A DNA stretch of 64,000 nucleotides. Source: Cohnella caldifontis. GTDB taxonomy: Bacteria > Bacillota > Bacilli > Paenibacillales > Paenibacillaceae. The notes beneath the pieces were generated by a model. That model was not told where the DNA came from, did no database searches, and worked only from the letters and a program-made list of their open reading frames with translations. The DNA lies in contig NZ_JAQZSJ010000005.1 in assembly GCF_029360585.1 (NCBI RefSeq), positions 1-64,000 on the forward strand, given 5' to 3'. Made by a program: the position numbers and the translations under genes. This document shows, one piece after another, positions 1 through 7,517 of this stretch; the first letter of the stretch is position 1; every line of letters begins with the position of its first letter.

Positions 1-147
1 GGCCACAACTGGTTAAGCTTGCCGCGCAAGCTTAACCCCCGCCAAAGTAGAGGGCCACAACTGGTTAAGCTTGCCGCGCAAGCTTAACCCCCGCCAACGT
101 AGGGGGCCACAACTGGTTAAGCTTGCCGCGCAAGCTTAACCCCCGCC
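1..147. repeat. 52-bp tandem palindrome array (array A), cut by window edge
   Basis: Three units begin at 1, 53 and 105, an exact 52-bp period, and differ only near the unit junctions. Each unit holds a perfect inverted repeat (11-37, 63-89, 115-141): a 12-bp arm GGTTAAGCTTGC, a 3-nt loop CGC, and the complementary arm. The array probably continues upstream of the window. Spacers are almost identical between units, so this is not CRISPR. A second array with the same period and a related hairpin lies at 60103-60439. Function is unknown. Confidence 0.9.
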
Positions 148-194
148 CCTCTGGACAAACGGGTCTCAATGGTCATGTTCATTTGAGTACAGGA

Positions 195-290
195 TTGAGT
201 GATGTTCGTGGAAAAGTTGCTGAAGAGGGACTTCAGAGGCACGAAACACTAGGAGCGTCAGGGACGAATTTCTCCCTGACGGTTTTTCTT
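195..290 (+). ncRNA. Candidate structured small RNA after array A
   Basis: An outer stem TTCGTG (205-210) / CACGAA (240-245) encloses AGTTG and an inner hairpin CTGAAG (220-225) / CTTCAG (231-236). This is followed by a terminator-like stem GTCAGGGA (257-264) / TCCCTGAC (273-280) and a T-run. The same order of elements, with different stem sequences, occurs at 60511-60640 after the second palindrome array. No promoter was identified and no coding potential was recognised. The RNA call is inference from structure and from the parallel locus. Confidence 0.4.
256..290 (+). terminator. Rho-independent terminator
   Basis: An 8-bp perfect stem GTCAGGGA/TCCCTGAC with an 8-nt loop is followed by GGTTTTTCTT. 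It would end any + strand transcript crossing the palindrome array. Confidence 0.75.
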
Positions 291-666
291 AAGAGCTTCG
301 TGGTGGGTCAGACGCCGAACCGCTGTCTTCTACGCTGCAACCCGAGAAAACCCGGTTGCAGCACGCCGAATTTTCCGTCTTTGGCCTCCGGAACAAGTCA
401 GACTAAGCGCCCCAGCCTGTCGAGCAAACTGAAATAGTGGGGATAGCTCCCGCTAATTTTCCATTCATTCGAAGCCCAACAGCGGGAAACCTCCCACTAT
501 CCGGGCAGTTTGGTCAACTTAGCCGGGATAATTGGGAGGTTTCCGCTTAAAGGCTCAGATTTGCCGACTATCCTCACAGGGAGGATTTCCCCTCTAGCCG
601 GAGCTTACTCCGCAGCTTCTCATCGATGACCGCCGGATGCCTCCCGGGCCCGATACCCGCCAACCG
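291..666. other. Non-coding stretch with degenerate inverted repeats
   Basis: No convincing gene is visible. A 9-bp stem GCTGCAACC (334-342) / GGTTGCAGC (354-362) is present. A motif close to GGGAGGTTTCCGCT recurs: inverted at 482-496, direct at 532-546, and diverged at about 578-595. The first two form a long imperfect inverted repeat. These look like decayed copies of an intergenic palindrome family of unknown role. Confidence 0.5.
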
Positions 667-1473
667 TTATCGCTTGTCCGGCGGGGAGCCGATGAACGCT
701 TCGCGGACCCGGTTCCAGAACGGGTAAGGCCGATACCTCGCGAAGGCGACTTTCTCTTGCGCCACGCGGCAAAGGATCGAGCGCACGCCCTTCATCTGCA
801 GCACGAGGTGGTCGATCGCGACGTGGAGCAGCTCGTCCGGATCGGGCGCGATGTCGCAATGGTGATGCTTCGGAAGAATCATCGACGAACCGAGCGTCCG
901 ATATACGCGGTTGTTGATCGACGCGATCTCCGCGATCTGGATGCCCTCGAACGAGGGGTGGATGATCGCCCCGCCCAAACTTTTGTTGTAACCCGTGCTT
1001 CCCGGCGGGGTGGAGATGACGATGCCGTCCCCCCGGAACATTTCGAACGGCTCGTCGTTGATATGGATGGCGGCGACCAGCGTGCCGTCAACGCTTTTGA
1101 GCGTAAATTCGTTCAACGCCAAATATTGCTCCGCGGAGTTCCCGAGCGCGATATTGATCTCGATCAGGGGATACCGGGCCAAATACGGCTCTTTCATTGA
1201 CGCGATCCGCTCGACGAGTTCGGGCAATTCGTCCTTCTTCCAATCGGCGTAAAATCCCAAATGCCCCGTGTGCACGCCCACGAACGCCACGTCTTTCACC
1301 CGATCCCGGAAACGGTGGAACGCCTGAAGCATCGTCCCGTCTCCCCCAATGGTCACGACGAGCTCGGGGGACGTTTCCTCGCGGACGAGGCCCCGATCGG
1401 CAGCCAGGGCATGGAAGGTCTCCGCAAGCTCTATGGACAACCGGTCGCCCCGGTCGAGCAGCGCGTACTTCAA
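667..1473 (-). CDS. nadK: NAD kinase
   Basis: The gene encodes a 268-aa cytosolic NAD kinase that phosphorylates NAD to NADP with ATP. The GGDGT motif lies near residues 43-47 and the GSTGYNKSLGGAI substrate/active-site stretch sits mid-protein. The C-terminal FWNRVREAFIG segment is typical of the short Bacillus NadF/PpnK type. Translation starts at TTG, chosen because AAAGGAG lies just upstream. It lies downstream of ylbJ on the same strand. Globin and oligopeptidase genes nearby recall the Bacillus yjb cluster, where a nadK paralogue also sits. Family assignment is secure. Confidence 0.95.
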   Translation of the reverse strand: MKYALLDRGDRLSIELAETFHALAADRGLVREETSPELVVTIGGDGTMLQAFHRFRDRVKDVAFVGVHTGHLGFYADWKKDELPELVERIASMKEPYLARYPLIEINIALGNSAEQYLALNEFTLKSVDGTLVAAIHINDEPFEMFRGDGIVISTPPGSTGYNKSLGGAIIHPSFEGIQIAEIASINNRVYRTLGSSMILPKHHHCDIAPDPDELLHVAIDHLVLQMKGVRSILCRVAQEKVAFARYRPYPFWNRVREAFIGSPPDKR

Positions 1474-1532
1474 ACCAATGACGCTCCTTTAGCAAAGGGA
1501 TGTTTCCCGTTATTTGTATCGATCATAAACAA

Positions 1533-1561
1533 TTCGGGGCGGGAAGACAATCCCGCCCCTT
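1533..1561 (-). terminator. Hairpin after ylbJ
   Basis: A GGGGCGGGA...TCCCGCCCC stem lies immediately downstream of the ylbJ stop codon on the minus strand. Only a weak T-rich tail follows, so this could be an attenuating hairpin rather than a full terminator before nadK. Confidence 0.4.
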
Positions 1562-2879
1562 ACTTATTCCGTCCGATACGGAACGCCTTCCGGGCGACCG
1601 CCGCAGCCGCGCCTGCAGCGATCAGCGCCGCGAGCGCCGCAAGAAAAGCTGCCGGCGGCCATAAGACGCGTTCGTACCCGGTCATCGCGCCGACGGCCCG
1701 GCTGACGGGCAGCAGCGCCGATTGCCCGGTCGGAATGAAAGGCCAAATCAAATATACGGTCGCTGCCGCGATCACCCCGTGCAGCAGCCGGGTGCGCGCG
1801 AACGGGCCGTATTGCCAGCCGGTGCGGCCCATGAGCCCGGCCACTTGCGCATGGACGGAAAGTCCCGCCCAGGACAGGACGAACGCCGCCGCCGCCAGTC
1901 GGTCGACCAAGGGGAGAGTTCCTCCATCCGGGCTCGCGGCTTGCGCGGCGGCTCGAGCCCCCAGCGTGACTTCGAACGTCCCTTGGACGAATGCCGGAGA
2001 CAGGCCGACCGGCATGCCGACGGCCCGCAGCGACCATTCCAGAAGATGACGGAATCCCGCCAGAATGCCGCTTTGCATCAGCAAATCCAAGGCGGCGGAG
2101 AAAAACACGACGAGCCCTCCGACGATCATCATCAGCGCGAGCGAAGATTGCATCGCCTGCTGCAGCAGGATGCCGAACGGCCGCCCGTCGGCCAGCCGGG
2201 CGCGGTGCATGGCGGAGAAGGCGGCTTTCAAGCGGTTGCCGACAGGCTTGGGGGCATCCGAATCCGCGGCCGATCCGGCCCCTGCCAACCCGGGATCCTT
2301 GCGCCATCTCCCGAGTACGCCCAGCAGCATCGCGCCGCCGTAATGGGCGATCGCCAGCACGGGAATCGCCTCGGGCCGGCCGAAAAAGCCTACGCCCACC
2401 GCGCCGATCAGAAAAATCGGGTCGGATGTCGTGGTCATTTCAACCAGCCGTTCCCCTTGCGCGCGGTTGACCAATTTTTGCTCCATCAGCCGGGACGTCA
2501 ACCGGGCGCCTACGGGATATCCCGAGGCGAAGCCCATCGCGACGACGAACGCGCCGGCTCCCGGAAGCCGGAACAATGGACGCATCAAAGGATCGAGCAG
2601 CGTGCCGGCCAAATGCACGATTCCGAAACCGAGCAGGAGCTCCGACAGCACGAAGAAAGGGAATAAGGCCGGGAATAGGACTTCCCACCACACTTTTACG
2701 CCGCGCAAAGAAGCCTGCAACGCGGTTTCCGGCATCGCCAGCGCCATGCCTCCGATCAGCAGGGCCGCGGCCCCGATGACGATCGGGCCGAACGCGAATG
2801 ACCGTCCCGTCCCCTTCGGAGGGTTCGAGCTGCGGATTTCCACGGGATCCCTCCGTTCCGCCTGCTTCTTGTCCTCCAT
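1560..2879 (-). CDS. ylbJ: Sporulation integral membrane protein YlbJ
   Basis: The 439-aa polytopic membrane protein resembles YlbJ, a nucleoside-recognition (Gate) domain protein needed for spore cortex formation in Bacillus. A short hydrophilic N-terminus is followed by about eight or nine hydrophobic segments. The conserved block around SWAGLSVHAQVAGLM near residue 350 is characteristic of the family. It precedes nadK on the same strand. No sporulation-type promoter could be assigned with confidence. The family call is firm; the transported substrate is unknown. Confidence 0.9.
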   Translation of the reverse strand: MEDKKQAERRDPVEIRSSNPPKGTGRSFAFGPIVIGAAALLIGGMALAMPETALQASLRGVKVWWEVLFPALFPFFVLSELLLGFGIVHLAGTLLDPLMRPLFRLPGAGAFVVAMGFASGYPVGARLTSRLMEQKLVNRAQGERLVEMTTTSDPIFLIGAVGVGFFGRPEAIPVLAIAHYGGAMLLGVLGRWRKDPGLAGAGSAADSDAPKPVGNRLKAAFSAMHRARLADGRPFGILLQQAMQSSLALMMIVGGLVVFFSAALDLLMQSGILAGFRHLLEWSLRAVGMPVGLSPAFVQGTFEVTLGARAAAQAASPDGGTLPLVDRLAAAAFVLSWAGLSVHAQVAGLMGRTGWQYGPFARTRLLHGVIAAATVYLIWPFIPTGQSALLPVSRAVGAMTGYERVLWPPAAFLAALAALIAAGAAAAVARKAFRIGRNK

Positions 2880-2959
2880 CCAATATATGTGGACGAACCG
2901 TCGATCTTTCCTCGAAGAATTTTTACAAAAATTTCTTGCAACCGTTTACAAAAAGAGGC

Positions 2960-2987
2960 TTCGCAAACGCGCGGTTTATGGTACAAT
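2960..2987 (+). promoter_or_regulatory. Sigma-A-like promoter
   Basis: TTCGCA and TACAAT are separated by 16 bp, 51 bp upstream of the start codon of the 28-aa ORF. The -35 is weak and the -10 is good. Confidence 0.5.
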
Positions 2988-3038
2988 AGAACCAAATCCA
3001 GACGTCGTCCATGGACGGCTCAGGCAGAGGTGAAGGAA

Positions 3039-3125
3039 ATGGCCGGGATCGTTGCGGGATTGCTTGTATGCGCTTTCGTATACGTCATTCGCGAAGCCAT
3101 CGCCAACCCGGAGGAAGAGATTTGA
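3039..3125 (+). CDS. Small single-pass membrane protein (28 aa)
   Basis: The ORF encodes a 28-residue peptide beginning MAGIVAGLLVCAFVY, that is, one hydrophobic helix followed by a short acidic tail (NPEEEI). A good ribosome binding site (AGGTGAAGG) lies a few bases before the ATG. A promoter lies upstream and a strong terminator directly downstream, so it would form its own transcription unit. I do not recognise the family. The fit between promoter, RBS, ORF and terminator supports expression. Confidence 0.6.
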   Translation: MAGIVAGLLVCAFVYVIREAIANPEEEI

Positions 3126-3153
3126 CGCCCAGCAGCCAGACCGAATCGGTATC

Positions 3154-3176
3154 AGCCCCCCGCCAGGGGCTTTTTT
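3154..3176 (+). terminator. Rho-independent terminator
   Basis: AGCCCC, a short loop, and AGGGGCT run into TTTTTT, directly after the 28-aa ORF. Confidence 0.85.
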
Positions 3177-3201
3177 GCTATTATAGGCCGGAGTCATCAT
3201 T

Positions 3202-3211
3202 ATGGTATAAT
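3202..3211 (+). promoter_or_regulatory. Extended -10 promoter of the globin gene
   Basis: ATGGTATAAT is a perfect -10 with a TGn extension. No good -35 is seen at 17 bp. It lies about 105 bp before the globin start. Confidence 0.55.
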
Positions 3212-3316
3212 GGATTGAATTGGAACCTTGCCGGATGGGACCCCGGCATCATGAATCAGGCCGCAGTTCCCAGACATCCTAAGAATATTCCGTGTAAGCG
3301 GGGAGAGTTGAAAACC

Positions 3317-3697
3317 ATGTCCGACTACATCAGCCTTTACGAAGCGATCGGGGGGGCGCCTGCCGTCCGGAGCCTGGTGGAAAAATTTTATCCGAAAGTC
3401 CAGGCCGACCCGCTGCTGTCGCCGATTTTTCCGGAGGACATTACCCCGGTCATGGAAAAGCAGTATTTGTTTCTTACGCAGTTTTTCGGCGGCCCGCCGC
3501 TGTATTCCGAGCAATTCGGCCATCCGATGATGCGGGCGCGCCATCTTCCGTTTCCGGTTACCCCGAAGCGGGCGGAAGCCTGGCTGTCCTGCATGGCTAG
3601 GGCGCTGGCGGATACCGATATTCCAGAAGAACTGCATCAAGTCGTGCTCGAACGGCTGTCGGGCCCGGCGCACCATTTCATCAATTCGGAAGATTGA
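3317..3697 (+). CDS. Truncated haemoglobin, group II (YjbI/GlbO-like)
   Basis: The 126-aa protein has the truncated-globin length and layout: EAIGGAPAV at the N-terminus, FYPKV for the B helix with its tyrosine, the distal region QFFGGPPLY, and MRARHLPF carrying the proximal haem histidine. AEAWL contributes the group II tryptophan (G8). It likely binds O2 or NO, or handles oxidative stress, in the cytosol. The ATG was chosen as the first in-frame methionine matching the family N-terminus. In Bacillus the homologue yjbI sits near yjbH; here the DUF2225 gene follows within 25 bp, so the two may be co-transcribed. Confidence 0.9.
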   Translation: MSDYISLYEAIGGAPAVRSLVEKFYPKVQADPLLSPIFPEDITPVMEKQYLFLTQFFGGPPLYSEQFGHPMMRARHLPFPVTPKRAEAWLSCMARALADTDIPEELHQVVLERLSGPAHHFINSED

Positions 3698-3720
3698 CTC
3701 AAGTCCGAGGAGGAGTCCCG

Positions 3721-4419
3721 ATGGACCCGCTGTATCAAATCAAAGTCACCTGCGCATGCTGCGAAACCGAGTTCAAGACTTCCCGCGTCAGGCCCAGCCT
3801 GAAACGGGCGGTAAGGAGCGACAGCGATTTCTGCTCGTATTTCAAATCCGTCAATCCGGACTATTACGTCGTGAGAGTGTGCCCTTTCTGCGGTTTCGCC
3901 TCCACGGAGAATTTCGCGGATCAGATGAACGGCAAGCAAAAGGCGGCGTATTACGAAAAAATCGGCAACCATTGGATCGCGAAAGATTACGGCGGGGAAC
4001 GCACGGAGCAGGAAGCCATGGAGTGCTACAAGCTGGCTTTGCTGACCGCGCAGGCCGTGGACGAGAACATACGGGTCATCGCGGGCATCCTCCACCACAT
4101 CGCTTGGCTTTACCGCTATCAACAAAATACAACCCAAGAGAACCGTTTCTTAGCGTTCGCCCTGGACGCCTACGTCAAAGTGTTCGAGCAGGAACGGGAC
4201 GGGAGCAACGCGCGGCTGATGTATTTGATCGGGGAATTAAACCGGCGGCTGGGGAATTATAACGATGCCGTCCGGTGGTTCAGCCGGGTCATCAACGACA
4301 AGAAAATCATGGACGCCAGCATGATCCGGGCATCGCGCGAAATGTGGCAGACGCTTCGGGAGGACATGACGCGCGGCGGCCTCGATTTGCCGGAGGAAAT
4401 GAAGGAGAACACGGTCTGA
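3721..4419 (+). CDS. DUF2225 family protein
   Basis: The 232-aa cytosolic protein has an N-terminal zinc-binding half with paired cysteines (CACCETEF and VCPFCGF). It is followed by a helical TPR-like half (residues about 90-210) rich in aromatic and leucine heptads. This matches the DUF2225 family, common in Firmicutes and without a known biochemical role. GAGGAG lies 8 bp before the ATG. It is close downstream of the globin gene and probably in the same operon. Confidence 0.8.
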   Translation: MDPLYQIKVTCACCETEFKTSRVRPSLKRAVRSDSDFCSYFKSVNPDYYVVRVCPFCGFASTENFADQMNGKQKAAYYEKIGNHWIAKDYGGERTEQEAMECYKLALLTAQAVDENIRVIAGILHHIAWLYRYQQNTTQENRFLAFALDAYVKVFEQERDGSNARLMYLIGELNRRLGNYNDAVRWFSRVINDKKIMDASMIRASREMWQTLREDMTRGGLDLPEEMKENTV

Positions 4420-4431
4420 TCGGCGAACGGC

Positions 4432-4674
4432 TTATTTTCCGGCCCGTAAAGGACGGTCGGCGAGCAGGTAGTCTCCGTCCGCGTCGACCAGCCGGACCCG
4501 GCTGCCGCAGCAGGGGAGAACGACTGCGCGCTTGCAAGCTCCGCCGCGGAGTTCGAGCACTTCTTCGGGTTTGAGCGGCAACAGCACTTGGGAGCGCCCG
4601 CAGAAAGGACATTCCGGTACATAGACGTCTTTCATGACGATGTCGTACGGCAAAGTGTTCCGAAACGGTATCAT
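4432..4674 (-). CDS. Small zinc-ribbon-like hypothetical protein
   Basis: The ORF encodes about 80 residues with a CPFC motif near residue 22 and a CC pair near residue 54, which together could hold a zinc ion. It is otherwise charged and soluble. The start was placed at the ATG preceded by GAGGGG on the minus strand; an upstream in-frame start would give 119 residues but lacks an RBS. It is convergent with the DUF2225 gene, with only 12 bp between their ends. I do not recognise a named family. Confidence 0.65.
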   Translation of the reverse strand: MIPFRNTLPYDIVMKDVYVPECPFCGRSQVLLPLKPEEVLELRGGACKRAVVLPCCGSRVRLVDADGDYLLADRPLRAGK

Positions 4675-4784
4675 GGCGCACCCCTCTTTCGTACCTACAA
4701 CATACAACAAGCCATCCCGGCGTGCAAATTCCCGCAGCGGGCTTAAAGCCCGTTCGGATGCAACCGATGCAAGGAGGAAATCGA

Positions 4785-6602
4785 ATGGCAAACGCGAACC
4801 CCATGGTTTGGGATCTCGACCGATTTTTCGCCGGCGGGTCGGAATCGCCGGCTTTCGCCGAATTCGTCGCCGGTACCGAACGGCGGATCGAGGACATTTT
4901 GAAAGAACTGAAGGAGCAGGCGGATCAAGCAGCCGATGAAAACCGGTTGACCGGATGGACCGGCAAGCTCCAGGACATTCAGCTCCGGCTGCGGGAAGCC
5001 GACAGCTACGTCGGCTGCCTGACCTCGCAGCGCGTCACCGACCGGAAGGCCGTCGCGTGGACCGAGACGGTGCAAACGTTGTATGCCCGTTACCGGCAGG
5101 CTTTGGACCTGTTCGACGCCCAGCTTGCCGCCATGCCGGACGACCGCTTCCGAAAATGGACGGCCGGAGGGGAAGCGGAGGTCCTGTCGTTCGTCTTGAA
5201 CGAGCGCAGGGAAGGGACGAAGGACAAGTTGCCCCCGGTGCTCGAAGGGCTGGCCGGAGAGCTTGCGGTAGACGGTTATCATGGCTGGGGAGAGCATTAC
5301 GGCACGATCGTCGCCAAAATCGGCATTCCCTGGGAGGAAGGCGGACGCAAGACGGTTCTCTCGGCGGGGCAGGCGGCCAACAAGATGGAGCATCCGGATC
5401 CGGCGGTGCGCGCCAAGGTCAAGGAAGAATGGGAGAAAGCCTGGGCGGAGCAAGCCGACTTGTGCGCGGACACGCTGAACCGGCTGGGCGGCTTCCGGCT
5501 GAAGCTGTACGGATTGCGCGGATGGAAGGACGTCTTGAAAGACCCGCTCCGCATCAATCGGATGAGCAGGGAAACGCTGGACGCCATGTGGACGGCGGTG
5601 GAAGATTCGATCGAACCGCTGCGGAAATATTTGTCGCTTAAAGCCCGCTTGATCGGCAAAGAAAAGCTCGATTGGCAGGACGTCGACGCTCCGCTGCCGT
5701 CCGAACAGAACCACATCCCTTACGAAGAAGCCGCCGTCCTGATCCAAGAAGCGTTCGGCCGATTCTCGCCCCGGCTCGCCGCGCTTGCCAAGCGGGCGTT
5801 CGACGAGCGTTGGATCGAGGCCGAAGACCGCCCCGGCAAACGGCCCGGCGGATTCTGCACCGATTTTCCGCTGGAGAGCGTCACGAGGATTTTCATGACG
5901 TACTCCGGCACCTCGGGGAACGTATCGACCCTGGCTCACGAATTGGGTCACGCATATCACGGGGAGCTGGTGTTCGGACTGCAGCCGTTCAACCAAGATT
6001 ACGCCATGAACGTGGCGGAGACCGCCTCCACCTTCGCGGAAGCGCTCGTCAGCGACGAGCTGCTCAAGCGGGCGAAGACGGACGCGGAGAAACTGGCGCT
6101 GCTGGATATCCGGCTGCAGAGCGCCGTGTCGTTCTGCATGAACATCCGCGCCCGGTTCCTGTTCGAAACGCGCTTTTACGAGCGCCGCGCCCGCGGCATG
6201 CTGGAAGCGGCCGAACTGAACGAGCTGATGGAAGAAGCGCAGCATGAGGCGTTCGGAGGGGCGCTGGGCAGCTGGCATCCGCACTTCTGGGCGTCGAAGA
6301 TGCATTTTTATTTGACGGACGTTCCCTTCTACAATTTCCCGTATACGTTCGGGTACTTGTTCAGCACGGGCATTCTTGCCGCCGCCGAGCGGGAAGGGGA
6401 AGGCTTCCGCGACCGTTATGACGCGCTGCTTCGGGATACGGGCGTTTTGACCGTGGAGGATTTGGCGCAACGGCATCTGGGCGTTCGGCTGGACCGGCCC
6501 GATTTTTGGCGGTCGGCGGTCGCCCGAGCGGTATCGGACGTGGAGCCGTTCGAGCGTCTTGCTGCGGTTTCAAATTCCAACATAAATTTACAAAATGATT
6601 GA
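4785..6602 (+). CDS. M3 family oligoendopeptidase (PepF-like)
   Basis: This 605-aa zinc metallopeptidase should cleave short peptides in the cytosol. The M3 signature HELGH lies at residues 385-389 inside AHELGHAYH, and the third zinc ligand is Glu412 in NVAETAS. The N-terminal PMVWDLDRFF segment and full-length helical prolyl-oligopeptidase-like body match the PepF/M3 clade. AAGGAGG precedes the ATG by 8 bp. The stop codon overlaps the -35 region of the next promoter, so the following gene is transcribed independently. Confidence 0.92.
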   Translation: MANANPMVWDLDRFFAGGSESPAFAEFVAGTERRIEDILKELKEQADQAADENRLTGWTGKLQDIQLRLREADSYVGCLTSQRVTDRKAVAWTETVQTLYARYRQALDLFDAQLAAMPDDRFRKWTAGGEAEVLSFVLNERREGTKDKLPPVLEGLAGELAVDGYHGWGEHYGTIVAKIGIPWEEGGRKTVLSAGQAANKMEHPDPAVRAKVKEEWEKAWAEQADLCADTLNRLGGFRLKLYGLRGWKDVLKDPLRINRMSRETLDAMWTAVEDSIEPLRKYLSLKARLIGKEKLDWQDVDAPLPSEQNHIPYEEAAVLIQEAFGRFSPRLAALAKRAFDERWIEAEDRPGKRPGGFCTDFPLESVTRIFMTYSGTSGNVSTLAHELGHAYHGELVFGLQPFNQDYAMNVAETASTFAEALVSDELLKRAKTDAEKLALLDIRLQSAVSFCMNIRARFLFETRFYERRARGMLEAAELNELMEEAQHEAFGGALGSWHPHFWASKMHFYLTDVPFYNFPYTFGYLFSTGILAAAEREGEGFRDRYDALLRDTGVLTVEDLAQRHLGVRLDRPDFWRSAVARAVSDVEPFERLAAVSNSNINLQND

Positions 6603-6627
6603 AAATTCCTATCTCTTCCAGTATACT
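6599..6627 (+). promoter_or_regulatory. Sigma-A promoter
   Basis: TTGAAA, a 17-bp spacer and TATACT make a near-consensus promoter whose -35 overlaps the oligopeptidase stop codon. It drives the 130-aa gene downstream. Confidence 0.8.
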
Positions 6628-6675
6628 GAGTCCGAAGTCTTGAATCTCAGGATGCATGAAGGAGGAGAATGAAGT

Positions 6676-7068
6676 TTGGAGCAAGTGTCATTGGCTCGTC
6701 AGGTGGATCTGGCTTTGGAACGGCTGGAAGGCGAATTGACCGGCATGTCCGCGGGAACGATCGTCCTGCAAATCCGCAATGACGAGGTCGGAAAGTTCGG
6801 CATTCGGCACTTGCCCGTCGATTGCGGAAGCGGGGATCCGGATGCCGCCGGCTTGACGCCGGACCAGGTCCGGCAGTTGCGCCGCAAAGCGATGGAAGCG
6901 CTTCGGCACAAGCGGGGCTGGACGCATGGAGAGATCGCTTACGATTTCGTTCTCCGCCATGGACAAGTCCAGGTCAGCATGCAAATCGAATCCAACTACA
7001 ATATGGCGAACCTGTTGTTCCGCCGCGCCGCCAAGCACCGTTCCCATCGCGACGTTTCCAACGAGTAG
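6676..7068 (+). CDS. Conserved hypothetical protein (130 aa)
   Basis: The soluble 130-aa protein has no transmembrane segment and alternating charged helices. The central part contains a GLTPDQVRQLRRKAMEAL helix and the C-terminal part a strand-rich stretch (VQVSMQIESNYN). It starts at TTG, with AAGGAGG 11-12 bp upstream. A strong promoter precedes it and a terminator follows, so it is monocistronic. I do not recognise the family. Confidence 0.7.
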   Translation: MEQVSLARQVDLALERLEGELTGMSAGTIVLQIRNDEVGKFGIRHLPVDCGSGDPDAAGLTPDQVRQLRRKAMEALRHKRGWTHGEIAYDFVLRHGQVQVSMQIESNYNMANLLFRRAAKHRSHRDVSNE

Positions 7069-7091
7069 CCTTTTCATCATGCTCCGCCGAG

Positions 7092-7124
7092 CAGCCGCCT
7101 CTCCGGGCGGCTGTCGGTTTTTTC
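7092..7124 (+). terminator. Rho-independent terminator
   Basis: An 8-bp stem CAGCCGCC/GGCGGCTG with a 6-nt loop is followed by TCGGTTTTTT. Confidence 0.85.
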
Positions 7125-7178
7125 GGTCGGCCCCGCGAGGGCATAAGGGGTTCGACAGGTGACGGATCGGATGGATGG

Positions 7179-7207
7179 TTGACTTTCCGTCCGGGAACGG
7201 GTATTGT
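7179..7207 (+). promoter_or_regulatory. Sigma-A promoter of T-box-trpS
   Basis: TTGACT, a 17-bp spacer and TATTGT lie just upstream of the T-box leader. Transcription should begin near 7214. Confidence 0.75.
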
Positions 7208-7213
7208 GTTGCT

Positions 7214-7492
7214 TAAACCAAACCGAAATCGGCCATGAACGGAACAAGTAAGCGGATGGCCGGGCGCTTCAGAGAGCCGGTGGACGCTGCGAACCGGCGC
7301 GCCCGCTCCGCCGAATGGATCCCGGAGCCGGGAGCGAAAGACGCGTCGACGCGCGTCCGGAAACTCCCCGAACGTTCCCCGTTACGGAACCAGAAGGTCT
7401 GCACTATCCGATACGGGATCGTGCAGGCGAAAAAGGGTGGCACCACGGCTTCCACGTCCCTTGCGGACGCGGGGCCTTTTTTTTTATTCAAG
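7214..7492 (+). promoter_or_regulatory. Tryptophan T-box leader of trpS
   Basis: The leader has the hallmarks of a T-box riboswitch. A stem I with AGAGAGCCGG and GCGAACCGGC is present. A specifier loop carries GAA-TGG-ATC with the Trp codon at 7316-7318. The invariant antiterminator bulge AGGGTGGCACCACGG lies at 7434-7448. It ends in a terminator stem (about CGTCC/GGACG extended) with nine T residues to 7490. Uncharged tRNA-Trp should favour antitermination and trpS expression. Confidence 0.93.
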
Positions 7493-7517
7493 ACGGAAAA
7501 GGGAAAGGAAGATCGAA

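Noticed and set aside
1..147. CRISPR-like array of regular repeats
   Set aside because: The spacers are almost identical between units and no cas gene is present; the regular unit is the whole 52 bp.
123..437. 104-aa open frame over array A and the RNA candidate
   Set aside because: It reads through palindromes and a terminator, has no RBS and shows no protein-like pattern.
4743..6476. 577-aa open frame antisense to the M3 peptidase
   Set aside because: Long antisense frames are common in GC-rich genes. Composition is shadow-like (Arg/Gly/Gln rich) and the + strand carries a clear peptidase.
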